DNA of 36,781 nucleotides from a virus: positions 1 through 36,781 of IMG/VR virus record IMGVR_UViG_3300008107_000418. The stretch is one strand, 5' to 3'. This document shows positions 10,701-17,455 of the stretch, piece after piece. Each line of letters starts with the position of its first letter. Positions within the stretch are counted from its first letter, which is position 1. A model generated the notes under the pieces. The model searched no databases, was not told the origin of the DNA, and saw nothing but the letters and a program-made list of their open reading frames with translations. A program made the translations under genes and the position numbers.

Positions 10701-10885
10701 GTAAGCAACTAGGTTCATTGCTACAACAACGCGAAAAGGCAGGCGGTTCACGCATGCTTACTGCTAAAAGCAATGCTGACATTGTGTATGTACTTGACCA
10801 AGTACGCACACAACTCGTTGCAGAAAGCCCAGAGTTTGAAGAGTTCTTGAATCGTTATTTCATAAATGATACGGTGGTGGTATAA
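4724..10885 (+). CDS. Giant 2053-aa polyvalent-type internal virion protein (ART-like and ParB-like segments)
   Basis: This single gene takes one sixth of the window. It lies between portal and capsid genes, where injected internal virion proteins are often encoded. Around residues 741-790 there is an ADP-ribosyltransferase-like segment (LYHGSPEAAF, then a SPAIARRYAEGG helix and a beta strand), as found in phage polyvalent proteins. Around 875-915 there is a ParB/sulfiredoxin-like core with GEGNHRLQAAL and VPVAIVKA. The flanking regions, about 1-735 and 965-2053, are long, helical and charged, with no fold I recognise. A hydrophobic stretch near 1545-1555 (MQLMFPFFAAY) recalls helices seen in other large phage ejection proteins. 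Known polyvalent proteins are carried in the virion and delivered with the DNA to counter host defences; applying that here is inference. The ATGA start is coupled to the upstream gene. Confidence 0.75.
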   Translation: MSWVENLGKMAKGAIDFTGLPGLFKDLATAGSNDDPWYVDGINLAKNTVKVATTPVRAAVGGLLAVGEASYELGGKVRREGVEAILDQPFMYNKFKNENESYADYTARVEREKENISLGQATLSVLSPGKNSGDKSGWLQDWTDNNLKFLSAGFDLFDPMDREAAFQNQYTGKFLSGIQDITASTLIDPLTFTGFIGKGAVIISKAPMLDTISGKTARAVFGKFAMTEERLDNILVQALDGKGEALTDINFLTNSNAREQYEYWRKKKVTNPDAMAYLFGRAQSREEVVDTFRAVMYKDTDAISKIADADSEAGLVFDALNDVPHPHRMYLEGKSDGDLITSPKYNEVLQGYIAKAATEDDRFRAALETVQTGGQFKYGFSRGPWEGKLAEKSKAKAARTFAEPESVLIQKTSLHPVIKVVNYFKDEMPSGVFNVNDGDSYTEFNAFLREVNDLSKGSFGARAAQYADEYLGAASAGERNGIIQRAEKESFAVLFPNYDAATIDSLYAIFDYRRASRIKAHRDQGFVSYLENGQVVNAVSPVLQRESANYSIIADMRKLSRAIRSHEGVLPGLLDGIDVQDLTLRTDKGLAALGTINDIFKTSVLMRLGYTVRNLTEAQLSMLAKGFAMPAMVAAGGKDAVNRFFNNRKVGFNRLIDNVNVRAGRIDDVPTMQYAFMSEVDKLRAIDMSRKQLAKAITTRIGELERDAFKLRFTAGVGPLTVEDEVRTLKGVLADLESVTLYHGSPEAAFKFDQSRSIAMSASPAIARRYAEGGMVVSVEQYIPTKTGRPGRLGEQPLSKAGTLAPLDEVKLIQRLNPNMENTYGVALVKTDYIKKFIEFDRAGLEATPGYSAETIAKITDDLKSGKGFSNPLVLEYYVSDSGELLLKLGEGNHRLQAALNAGLDSVPVAIVKAYKSTKNLKGTGITSKIIPDKMGYIPGNPNPRDLLEPDVMKSLTREPRVPSAKREDVLNEAMLKMQSDMIDAVNSGAKVEIKRGSKWVEVKSIDYETLVLALETDEFETVLFKDWSRRPVFRVNQSKGNVQPMRVYGPSLFMTRWSELPADVQSLFGGKNANFKAWIKSKGWQDQKDPIYKYLRENGYGTAAVLDDKRAGGLSYIVLPEAVNKQGRTREVTRTVSEMEQRAQIQAAEELPEEGLEQLMATPKERRNALKEARKAKRRPKASVSPYYDKDNVNAMINNGVEDAAENLARLYTATHAHLDDMSERLGAAITRAESNAIKQRTGYGYMDVEANGVKYNVPEVFQDASWFMGRTSAEDTWNAMVGTQEMAFSVGIGARTVAPVKPNDPRYFEAWGNILNMHFRDPETGIMDPVVRRILDGQTDDDILRWFTRSFEGRKYANDTYTTPRQAFGFTALKGGELDDDLLEKINITRGAVKVYIPDEETALILSRVQDDGKVISGGDIQNWLRDRFGSNPENLPEINGLLVTTSKEYRDQENIIDIFNRRVMRFLGSLPEDVFARHPLAKATYNRRVKINLEQLAAGKGSDKLTGEEVERAIRGAREEARREVERTLFTIVRRSRASSSQVMQLMFPFFAAYENTMKRWSGIIAENPMAVATAGRTIAQVVNGQTVIDQDGNRITDARKLSEDGMANLVVQVPEGFIKSLPKEWQEVAENAFKSVSIPLSSLDVITQGQPGNPGFGPYAVLPTYLIVRGRPELEDAFRPLFPAGQPQKVSDLFTPAALRRLTTMWTQDELYVRTYNQMLRYETYNFNSGKRVDQPTAKEIEDKTNKFFMLRALGSISLPVAISPEMDFYQATYRQFLTQYGPGEAEAKFLEMYPDYFEATISLSKSPGGLEANLDTVRNLRKHQGLMAAAEASDNSELIGFLANDFDGQYTFSQAAYQWQYRQGAYPGSKNTYRQNRAPEELLRDANIKRGWTQFNSLMGQINTYKIQNGIVSDTDPALDGINAAKKLWLRQMAETNLEWYSEFISPDRGKYERRAQVLEKALSDKSWMAQNGNRPVVKAMAVYLDARKQLGSLLQQREKAGGSRMLTAKSNADIVYVLDQVRTQLVAESPEFEEFLNRYFINDTVVV
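7140..7610 (+). other. AT-rich island inside the giant gene (ParB-like domain)
   Basis: From about 7140 to 7610 the composition drops clearly in GC, and codons such as TTA, ATA, AAA and AGA become frequent, while the reading frame stays open. The change covers residues about 806-962, including the GEGNHRLQAAL motif. Flanking sequence returns to the codon style of the rest of the gene. This is the pattern expected of a recently inserted domain. Boundaries are approximate and judged by eye. Confidence 0.6.
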
Positions 10886-11290
10886 GTGGCTGTAACAGAT
10901 AAAAATAAGCCTAAGACTGAATCAGGCACAGCAGCAGGTACAGGTGCCTCATCTACTGGGGTTGACCTAGCAGCACTTGTTTCCGCAGCACAGGCTGCAG
11001 GTCTTGGTGGCGATGTAGCCTCTGGCCCTAAGTACACCACACAAGATGCAGCAGCCTATGTCCAGTCTGTTTATCAGCAACTGCTTGGCCGTAATGCAGT
11101 AGGGGCTGAGAAGTCTAAGGCAGTTAATGTCTTTCTTAGTCAGGCTGCAGATACAAGTGCCTCTGCCCGTCAGCAGGCAATCGTTGACCTAGTACAAGGT
11201 GGCGAAGAGTTTACCATCCGTGAAGAGAACAAGTACATGGATGCTATCTATAACCGTATTGCAGAAGATGTTAGAAAGGCACAGGCGTAA
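10886..11290 (+). CDS. Small putative virion protein, 134 aa
   Basis: Starts at GTG immediately after the giant gene; the run GGTGGTGGT in front is a fair ribosome site. The first 50 residues are Ala/Gly/Ser/Thr-rich and likely flexible. Residues 50-134 form a helical region (YVQSVYQQLLGR and on to IYNRIAEDV) that loosely recalls DUF4214-type helical modules, but the match is too weak to assign. Its stop overlaps the next start (TAATG at 11288-11292). Together with the next two genes it probably forms an internal or ejection protein set; that is inference from position. Confidence 0.65.
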   Translation: MAVTDKNKPKTESGTAAGTGASSTGVDLAALVSAAQAAGLGGDVASGPKYTTQDAAAYVQSVYQQLLGRNAVGAEKSKAVNVFLSQAADTSASARQQAIVDLVQGGEEFTIREENKYMDAIYNRIAEDVRKAQA

Positions 11291-12804
11291 TGGCAGACCC
11301 AAGAGTACCGCAAGTCCAATCGCCTGAGGATAAGTTACGCCAATATGGTTTGGCTATCTACCAAAATGAGCAGATTATTAAGTCTGCCAAAGTTGGTAGC
11401 CCTGAGTACAAAAAGGCTGATGCAGCCCTTAAGCAACTTCGTATTGACTTCAAAAAAGTTAACGATGAGATAAATGCATCTCGCAATAAAACGCGTGCTG
11501 CTGCTCGTGCCAAAGAACTTCAAAAGGCTAAAGATGCACAGACTCGTGCCGAAGCACTCAACGACCAAGAGGCTGCTAATAAGGCCAAGAATAAAATTAC
11601 TGAACTTGAGGGCCAGCAGGCTAGCGAGGACCTTGGTAAGAGCGATTCTAGTGCAAGTGGTTATGTAGGAAGCGGAACTAAAGACAAGCCATTGATGCTC
11701 AATGGTGAGAACTATTCTGGAACCTACAAGGGAAAGACATACAAAAACGGTATTGTTGTTGAGGGAACTTCTAGTGTAAAAGATTCAGATGGCGATGGAA
11801 TCCCAGACACAGTAGATGCAACTCCAAACAAAAAAACTCCTCGGCCTACTGGTACTGATGGAGATAAGGGGAAGCAGACTCCTTCTGACGAGACTCCTGG
11901 GCAAGATGTTAAGGAACTATGGGTTTCATACCTTCGCTCAACCTTTGCAACACTTGAGGATAAGACTCAGAAGGCTGAGATTGATGGACTTCTAAAGCGT
12001 GCAAAGACTGAGAAGTGGGATGAGAACACCTTTATGGAAGCCCTTGAGGGCACCGTATGGTGGCAAACAACCCTTCCAAGTATGCGCCAGTTCTTCTTAG
12101 ATACACACGATAAGCGCAACGCTTCAACCTTTGCTGAAAAAGTCAAGAACACAATGGACTCCATGCTTGGTAAGTTGGAGACATTGGGTATTCAACTCAA
12201 GCAAATTGACCCTACAACTGGCAAGGTAACTGATAACTCAGAGTATCTCAAGGGCATCGCTATGAAGGCGATTGAGAACAACTGGGATGATGACCAGTTA
12301 GAGAACTACCTTTCAACCCAGGGAAGCATTGTATTCTCTGGTGGCGGAACCCTTGGTTCTTATTATGACCGCGTTGCACAGCAGGCATTTCTCTATGGTG
12401 TGCCACTAGATGCGACCATGAAGCAGACTATTAACACATCATTGCTCGACCCAACAGATGGTCGTGATGTAAACTATTGGCTTAAGACAGTAAAAGATAT
12501 GGCTTACGATGCACCACAGAACAAGCCTTTCTTGCCTGCGCTACAGCAGGGTCGCAATCTTTATGAGGTAACAAATAGTTACCGCCAGCAAATGGCTAGC
12601 CTTCTTGAGGTTGATTCAACAGCCATTACATGGAATGACCTAATGGGCAAGGTAATTGACGGCAACTCTGGCAATGCTCGTACCTTTTCAGACTTTACTA
12701 AGCAACTTAAGCAGGACCCAATGTGGCAGTACACACGAAACGCTAAAGAAACATACAGCAATACAGCACTTGATATTGCCAAAATGTTTGGATTTATGGG
12801 GTAA
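11290..12804 (+). CDS. Putative internal virion protein with coiled coil and Ca-binding-type loop
   Basis: 504 residues. Residues about 15-115 are rich in Lys, Ala, Glu and Gln and should form a long coiled coil. About residues 163-175 read DSDGDGIPDTVD, the DxDxDGxxD calcium loop typical of thrombospondin type 3 repeats, set in a Thr/Pro/Lys linker. The C-terminal 300 residues are helical with repeated Trp/Phe motifs (VWWQTTLPSMRQFF). Only one Ca loop is present, where repeats usually come in series. Start and stop are coupled to neighbours (TAATG before, 3-base gap after). The role is unknown; an injected or core protein is the best guess from position. Confidence 0.7.
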   Translation: MADPRVPQVQSPEDKLRQYGLAIYQNEQIIKSAKVGSPEYKKADAALKQLRIDFKKVNDEINASRNKTRAAARAKELQKAKDAQTRAEALNDQEAANKAKNKITELEGQQASEDLGKSDSSASGYVGSGTKDKPLMLNGENYSGTYKGKTYKNGIVVEGTSSVKDSDGDGIPDTVDATPNKKTPRPTGTDGDKGKQTPSDETPGQDVKELWVSYLRSTFATLEDKTQKAEIDGLLKRAKTEKWDENTFMEALEGTVWWQTTLPSMRQFFLDTHDKRNASTFAEKVKNTMDSMLGKLETLGIQLKQIDPTTGKVTDNSEYLKGIAMKAIENNWDDDQLENYLSTQGSIVFSGGGTLGSYYDRVAQQAFLYGVPLDATMKQTINTSLLDPTDGRDVNYWLKTVKDMAYDAPQNKPFLPALQQGRNLYEVTNSYRQQMASLLEVDSTAITWNDLMGKVIDGNSGNARTFSDFTKQLKQDPMWQYTRNAKETYSNTALDIAKMFGFMG

Positions 12805-12807
12805 CGC

Positions 12808-14073
12808 ATGGCAATGACTAGAATTGAGTGGAACAACTTACAAAAAAGACTTCCGCCAAATGAAAGAGAATCATACGAGGCATACCTTGCAGCGATAGGT
12901 CCTGCAGCAAAGATAGAACCTGCTCCAGTCATTACTATAGATACCACATTAACAGACCTTCAAGAGCCTATTACAGGTGATGGCAAGATTGTTGGCACAG
13001 GTGAAATGGATTTGGGTCAAGGCGAGGACCCAGATGTTAATCCAGAAACCGAAGATGTAAAGCCACAAACATTTTCCTGGACAGACCCAGAGACTGGTGC
13101 AACAAGAACTTTTAATAGCGCTGCAGAGTTAAGCGCATTTGTTTCTTCATGGGCTGTAGGTGCAAATGCTCGTGCTTCTGACAGGGCTAGAGCAGAGACT
13201 GATAAGGCTAAGGCAGATGCTCTTGCAGCAGAGAAAGACCGCCAAACCGCACAGCGCCGTACAGCACAGCAAGAGTTTCGCGCTTCATTGTCTGAGTTTG
13301 GTCTAGGTGATTTGGCTGATGTGGTTGATAGATTCATTAGAGATGACCTCAGCCCTTCACAGATTAAGTTAGAACTGCCTAAGACAGAGGCTTACAAGAT
13401 GCGCTTTCCTGGTATGCAGGCTTTGCGTGAGGCAGGTCAGGCTGTATCAGAGGCTACATATATCTCAATGGAAAAGGGCTACCTACAGACCCTTGCTGCT
13501 TATGGCTTGGAGCCAGAAGTCCTTGGAAGCCGTAAAGAACTTGGCACCTATATTGCTAACCTAGTTAGCCCTCGTGAGTTTGAAGAGCGAGTCAACCTTG
13601 CTGCAACTCGTGTCAAGGATAACCCAGATGTTATTGCACAGTTCAAGACTTTCTACCCAGAGGTAGATAACAACGCTTTGACTGCATACCTATTGAACCC
13701 TATCAAGGGTATGGATGTTATTAAGAAGCAGGTTCGCCTTGCTGAGATTGGTGCTGCTGGTTTATCTGCAGGATTTAAGACAGCGGTATCTATGCCAGTT
13801 GCCGAGGAACTTCGCGGTGCAGTTGGTGAGCAGGATTACCAGACAATCCAGCAATCCTTCGAGCAGGCCAAGTATCTTGCAGACCAGCAATCACGATTGG
13901 CTCGTATTGAAGGTACTGCCTACTCAGAACTTGAGGCAATCAGAGGAACTGTTGGTAAAGATATTCAAAGCCAACTTGCTTCACAGAAGCGTGCCGAGCG
14001 TGAATCAGTTACACGCTTCGGTGGTCGCTCTGGTGTGACAAGCACATCGCTTAAGTCCAGCGACCTCATATAA
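12808..14073 (+). CDS. Putative internal virion protein, 421 aa
   Basis: The ATG lies three bases after the previous stop. Residues about 100-165 (codons 13110-13300) form an Ala/Arg/Glu/Lys coiled coil. A central helical part contains TEAYKMRFPGMQALREAG, which in layout resembles the WWQTTLPSMRQFF part of the preceding protein; the two may be distant relatives. The C-terminus is a Ser/Gly/Arg-rich tail (RFGGRSGVTSTSLKSS). No enzyme motif is visible. I infer a capsid-internal or ejection protein from position only. Confidence 0.65.
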   Translation: MAMTRIEWNNLQKRLPPNERESYEAYLAAIGPAAKIEPAPVITIDTTLTDLQEPITGDGKIVGTGEMDLGQGEDPDVNPETEDVKPQTFSWTDPETGATRTFNSAAELSAFVSSWAVGANARASDRARAETDKAKADALAAEKDRQTAQRRTAQQEFRASLSEFGLGDLADVVDRFIRDDLSPSQIKLELPKTEAYKMRFPGMQALREAGQAVSEATYISMEKGYLQTLAAYGLEPEVLGSRKELGTYIANLVSPREFEERVNLAATRVKDNPDVIAQFKTFYPEVDNNALTAYLLNPIKGMDVIKKQVRLAEIGAAGLSAGFKTAVSMPVAEELRGAVGEQDYQTIQQSFEQAKYLADQQSRLARIEGTAYSELEAIRGTVGKDIQSQLASQKRAERESVTRFGGRSGVTSTSLKSSDLI

Positions 14074-14193
14074 AGAATCCCCACCCTGACCGACCAGCCC
14101 AGGGGGGCGTATAAGACTGGGAGCAATAGCCAATGTGGTTTCCCCGAACTGCATTGTGGATTGCGAATACAACTAACAAAGGGAGATAGGTAG

Positions 14194-14504
14194 ATGGCTA
14201 CCAACTATGAATACGATGACGAAGATGATGACACCACTATCCAAAGATTGCAGCCTTCGTACCAGGGGATATTGATACTTCGGAAGAAGCAATCACCCAG
14301 TGGATTAACGAATACGGCGATGTATTTGGTGCAACAACCCAGGCTGAATCTCAGCCAACACAACAGTCTCAGGATGTGACTGCTCAAGCAAGAATCAACA
14401 ACATGGTTGCAACAGGTCAGGCTCCAAGCCTAGACGGTGATTCCATGTCAAGAGTTCTTCAAGCAAAGTCACGCGATGAACTAGATGCACTCCTTGGTTT
14501 GTAA
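14194..14504 (+). CDS. Small pre-capsid gene requiring a -1 frame change
   Basis: The ATG at 14194 has a good SD (AGGGAGATAGG). The first frame gives an acidic start, MATNYEYDDEDDDTTIQ, then turns into low-quality sequence. The -1 frame is open from 14232 to the stop at 14502-14504 and reads sensibly (IAAFVPGDIDTSEEAITQW, ending DELDALLGL). Joining the frames near 14241-14250 gives about 103 residues, acidic throughout. The site CCAAAGATTG has an A-run but is not a canonical X XXY YYZ slippery heptamer, so a one-base deletion in the sequence or the genome is as likely as programmed frameshifting. Its position before the capsid gene and its acidic, helical character would fit a small scaffold or assembly factor; no homology is claimed. 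Confidence 0.6.
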
Positions 14505-14545
14505 TTAACCCAACCAACTAACCAATCACCAGGAGGTGAACCCAC

Positions 14546-15718
14546 ATGGCATATACAGATACCTCGTCTATGGCTGGTCTTGTCAAGACCGCTTATGACC
14601 GTTATGTAGAATTTGCCCTCCGCGATACGCCGATGATTCGTGCAGTAGCGGACAAGCGCCCAGTTCAGCAGGCGATGCCAGGTTCAAGCGTTGTATTCTC
14701 ACTTTACAATGACTTGGCTGCAGCAACTGCTGCTCTCTCAGAGACAACCGATGTAGATGCAGTAGCACTACCAGATGTTTCTACAGTATCAGTAACTCTC
14801 AACGAACAGGGTAACGCAGCACTTGCAACCCGTAAGTTGGAGTTGCTCTCACTCTCAGATGTTGACCCAGCAATCGCTGACATCATCGCTTACAACATGG
14901 CTGACTCACTTGACGACATTGCACAGCAAGCGCTCGTCAACGGCACCAATGTTATCTACTCAGGTGCAGCAACATCAACAGCAACAGTTACAGCAGGTAT
15001 GACTATCACATCTGCTAACCTTCGTAAGGCAGTTGCTAAGTTGCGCACAAACAAGGCTGTTCCTCGTGCAGGAAGCCTCTACTGGACAGGTATCCACCCA
15101 GAAGTTTCACACGACCTTCGTGCTGAGACAGGCAATGTCGGCTGGCGTGATACTCACCAGCACACAGATGCATCACTTGGCAACCTCTTCGCAGGTTCAA
15201 TCGGTACATACGAAGGTGCTTTCTTCATTGAAAACCCACGCATGTTCTCAGCCAAGGCAGGTGCAGACCAGACAGCACTCGCTACAACAGCAGTAACTGT
15301 TGCTGGTACATCAGCAGGCTTCACCTTCGGTGTTGCTTCAACATCAGTCATCGCATCTCGTGCAGAGGTCGGCGACAAGATTTCAGGAACAGGCATCGCT
15401 TCTAGTGCAAAGATTTCTGCAATCACAGTTTCAGGTAGCACAGCAACAATTACTGTTGACACAGCAAACACTGCTGCAGTTACAGCAACAACTGTTGTCA
15501 CAGTCACACCTGTAACACGCGTATTCGACACAATCCTTGCTGGAAAGCAGGCATTGGCTGAGGCTGTTGCACAAGAGCCATCAGTTGTTATCGGACCAAT
15601 CACCGATAAGTTGATGCGCTTCCGTCCAATCGGATGGTACGGTGTAATCGGATGGTCACGCTACCGCGAGGCTGCTCTATACCGCATCGAATCAGGTTCA
15701 TCAATCGCTGCTCTCTAA
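14546..15718 (+). CDS. Major capsid protein, N4-gp56-like, with inserted beta domain
   Basis: 390 residues, preceded by a strong SD (AGGAGGTGA). The segment from about residue 70 to 140 (TVSVTLNEQGNAALATRKLE through ADSLDDIAQQALVNGTNVIY) matches the layout of the N4-gp56 family of HK97-fold capsid proteins. Conserved C-terminal elements include KLMRFRPIGWYGVIGWSRY. Residues about 236-322 are an extra block rich in Ala, Ser, Thr and Val, with VGDKISGTGIASSAKISAI and alternating TVT strands. This looks like an Ig-like or similar beta insertion that could be displayed on the capsid surface. It is probably the most abundant protein of the virion. The family call rests on pattern recognition. Confidence 0.85.
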   Translation: MAYTDTSSMAGLVKTAYDRYVEFALRDTPMIRAVADKRPVQQAMPGSSVVFSLYNDLAAATAALSETTDVDAVALPDVSTVSVTLNEQGNAALATRKLELLSLSDVDPAIADIIAYNMADSLDDIAQQALVNGTNVIYSGAATSTATVTAGMTITSANLRKAVAKLRTNKAVPRAGSLYWTGIHPEVSHDLRAETGNVGWRDTHQHTDASLGNLFAGSIGTYEGAFFIENPRMFSAKAGADQTALATTAVTVAGTSAGFTFGVASTSVIASRAEVGDKISGTGIASSAKISAITVSGSTATITVDTANTAAVTATTVVTVTPVTRVFDTILAGKQALAEAVAQEPSVVIGPITDKLMRFRPIGWYGVIGWSRYREAALYRIESGSSIAAL

Positions 15719-15733
15719 GCAGTAGTTGTCGGG

Positions 15734-15755
15734 GGGTGGGGCGAAAGCCCCATCC
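15734..15755 (+). terminator. Strong GAAA-loop hairpin after the capsid gene
   Basis: A 9-bp stem with one G-T wobble and a GAAA tetraloop (15734-15742/15747-15755) lies 16 bases after the capsid stop. No T-run follows, so it is at most a leaky terminator. It could equally protect the 3' end of capsid mRNA or mark a processing site, raising capsid expression over downstream genes. Confidence 0.55.
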
Positions 15756-15776
15756 TCTGCAACAGAATAGGACAAT

Positions 15777-16037
15777 ATGACTCAATATATTTTTACTACA
15801 CCCACCGTCACGGAAACCCCAATGGGTGATGGTCCATTGTTCTCACGCTACAATATCAACAAGGGAGTTTCTGTCTTAAGAGTTAACGGCATCTATTCCT
15901 CATACCGTTACCCAGCACAGACAGATATTGCCACCGCTACTGAGTTCTACCTTGGTGGTACTAAGACTCTTATCACACAAGAAACAGCAGATGCCCTCAC
16001 AGCGCAGGGCTATGGGGAGTACATCACACCAGCATGA
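15777..16037 (+). CDS. Hypothetical head-region protein, 86 aa
   Basis: Unrecognised. The start ATG is preceded by a weak AGGA. The product has alternating hydrophobic/polar strands (YIFTTPTVTETPMGDGPLF, SVLRVNGIYSSYRYP) and a short helix near the end (ITQETADALTAQGYGEYI). It is compact and beta-rich, and lies between capsid and Ntn hydrolase genes, so a capsid-associated or completion role is possible. The stop overlaps the next ATG (ATGA). Confidence 0.7.
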   Translation: MTQYIFTTPTVTETPMGDGPLFSRYNINKGVSVLRVNGIYSSYRYPAQTDIATATEFYLGGTKTLITQETADALTAQGYGEYITPA

Positions 16038-16285
16038 ATCTACATCAACAGCAGACACACCCTGAATATGTTGAAGGATGTTTTGGGTGCAAGATTTCTA
16101 CGCTACAACTTGGCGTAGGCGATGCCAACTCTAGTGTCAGTATGTCCACCACAAAGTGGGATGCAGAACTTAAGGCATATCGCTCAGCCCGTGAACAGGG
16201 CATACAGCCTGCTGGAACTAGCATGAAGCAAGTCCAGAAGGCAGTTGAAATTTCAAATAAAACAGGTAAGGCATACGGCGCATAA
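16034..16285 (+). CDS. Conserved small protein with CxxC, 83 aa
   Basis: Begins in an ATGA overlap with the previous gene. The N-terminus HPEYVEGCFGCKISTLQLG has one CxxC pair and resembles a short segment I associate with actinobacterial phage head regions. The rest is helical and ends with VEISNKTGKAYG. With just one Cys pair it would need a partner or dimer to bind metal. Function unknown. Confidence 0.65.
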   Translation: MNLHQQQTHPEYVEGCFGCKISTLQLGVGDANSSVSMSTTKWDAELKAYRSAREQGIQPAGTSMKQVQKAVEISNKTGKAYGA

Positions 16286-16294
16286 GGGGTAAAG

Positions 16295-16849
16295 ATGACA
16301 GCCATCGTAGGTATTCAGTTAGATGACTGTGCGGTAATCGCAGCAGACTCACTGATTACATACAATGGTAGAAAGTATGAGTCATCTGCCATGCTCAAGA
16401 TATTTGAGAAGTCAGGTTATATCTATGGCTTCGCAGGAGATTCACAGGCTGCAGACATTGCAGGATACAACTGGACTCCACCAAGAATTGCCTACACAAA
16501 GGACCCCGTTGAGTTCTTAGTAGGAACAGTAATACCATCGCTACGCAAGGCAATGGCAGACAATGGCTACATCGTAGATGCCTCCGATAAGGAGTCAGGA
16601 TGGGATGCCTTGTTCGTAATCAACGGCAAGATATTTGAGGTTGACCATTACTTCTCTTGGTCACAAGATGACCGTGGCTACTACGGAGTAGGAGCAGGCG
16701 GTGCCGTAGCGCTAGGCGCTGTAGTAATGGCACAGCCTACGGACATTAACTCCGCTAAAGAAGCAGCAGAGAAGGCTATACAGATTTCCGCAGACTATAA
16801 CGATTCGGTAGGCGGAGCAGTTCAACTCAAAGTCCAAAGGAGAAAATAA
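16295..16849 (+). CDS. Proteasome/HslV-like Ntn hydrolase
   Basis: 184 residues with the plan of a proteasome beta/HslV subunit. After removal of Met1 the chain starts with Thr (TAIVGIQLDDCAVIAADS), the N-terminal nucleophile position. The Asp of AADS then falls at 17, as in proteasome beta subunits, and a Lys (MLKIF) lies at 34, one off the usual Lys33. GFAGDSQAAD follows as in HslV (GFAGG). The C-terminal half has FVINGKIFEVDHYFSW, YYGVGAGGAVALGAV and a helix AKEAAEKAIQISADYN, again matching family order. No ATPase partner such as HslU is in the window. It lies four genes after the capsid gene, where head proteases or assembly factors would fit. It could process capsid proteins or cleave host proteins; the fold call is good, the role is inference. 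Confidence 0.8.
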   Translation: MTAIVGIQLDDCAVIAADSLITYNGRKYESSAMLKIFEKSGYIYGFAGDSQAADIAGYNWTPPRIAYTKDPVEFLVGTVIPSLRKAMADNGYIVDASDKESGWDALFVINGKIFEVDHYFSWSQDDRGYYGVGAGGAVALGAVVMAQPTDINSAKEAAEKAIQISADYNDSVGGAVQLKVQRRK

Positions 16850-17031
16850 TGTGCATTAAGTGTGGATGCTACGGAACAGTCAGCCCATACGGTGTAGGCG
16901 GAAGAAAAGTTAACGCTGCCCCACCTGCTGCAAATGTAGCGCAATACAACAAGCCAATCCAGCGCCTCGGTGAAGTCGGTACAGGCTCTCGCCTTGAGAT
17001 GGAAGATGACTACGATAACGAGGATATGTAA
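16849..17031 (+). CDS. Small Cys-rich protein, 60 aa
   Basis: Has a good SD (AAAGGAGAAAATA) and overlaps the Ntn hydrolase stop by one base. The N-terminus MCIKCGCYG has three Cys in six residues, followed by a flexible Pro/Ala part and a strongly acidic end (MEDDYDNEDM). The Cys cluster could bind metal as an oligomer. I do not assign a function. Confidence 0.65.
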   Translation: MCIKCGCYGTVSPYGVGGRKVNAAPPAANVAQYNKPIQRLGEVGTGSRLEMEDDYDNEDM

Positions 17032-17189
17032 TGAAGAAGTCAGCCAAAGTTAAGAAGGTCGCTAAAGTCATGGGCGAGTTCAAGCGCGGAACACTTAAGT
17101 CAGGCAAGGGTGGACCAGCAGTTAAGTCTCGCAAGCAGGCAGTTGCTATCGCCATGAGCGAAGCAAAGATGGCAAAGAAGAAGAAGTAA
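17031..17189 (+). CDS. Small basic protein, DUF6496-like, 52 aa
   Basis: Starts in a TAATG overlap and ends in another. The core KVMGEFKRGTLKSGKG then VKSRKQAVAIAMSEA is the pattern I know as DUF6496, found in phages and bacteria. It is very Lys-rich at both ends. The family function is unknown; DNA or RNA contact is plausible from charge. Placement in a chain of overlapping basic mini-genes suggests co-translation with late structural genes. Confidence 0.75.
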   Translation: MKKSAKVKKVAKVMGEFKRGTLKSGKGGPAVKSRKQAVAIAMSEAKMAKKKK

Positions 17190-17455
17190 TGCCAGCCAAG
17201 AAAGACCCACGGCTAGCCCGTGCTGGTGTCTCTGGCTTCAATAAGCCTAAGCGCACACCAAGCCACCCAACCAAGTCTCATGTGGTGGTTGCCAAGTCAG
17301 GCTCAGAAGTAAAAACAATCCGTTTCGGTCAGCAAGGTGTCACAGGAGACAGACAACCTTCTGCCCGTCAGAAATCATTTAAAGCCCGTCACGCTAAGAA
17401 CATTGCCAAAGGCAAGATGTCAGCAGCGTACTGGGCAGACAAGGTGAAGTGGTGA
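17189..17455 (+). CDS. Conserved small basic phage protein, 88 aa
   Basis: The middle motif TIRFGQQGVTG and the end motif KARHAKNIAKGKMSAAYW followed by ADKVKW are familiar from many marine and freshwater phages, where the protein is encoded near head genes. It has no known enzyme motif. Starts in TAATG with the previous gene; its TGA overlaps the next GTG. Strongly basic, so it may bind packaged DNA or a nucleic acid surface; that is inference. Confidence 0.8.
   Translation: MPAKKDPRLARAGVSGFNKPKRTPSHPTKSHVVVAKSGSEVKTIRFGQQGVTGDRQPSARQKSFKARHAKNIAKGKMSAAYWADKVKW

Noticed and set aside
4724-10885. Giant gene as an N4-type virion RNA polymerase
   Set aside because: N4-gp56-type capsid and gene size invite the idea, but I see none of the polymerase catalytic motifs in the protein.
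4724-10885. Giant gene as a tape measure protein
   Set aside because: It lies before the capsid gene rather than in the tail module, and its ART-like and ParB-like segments do not fit.
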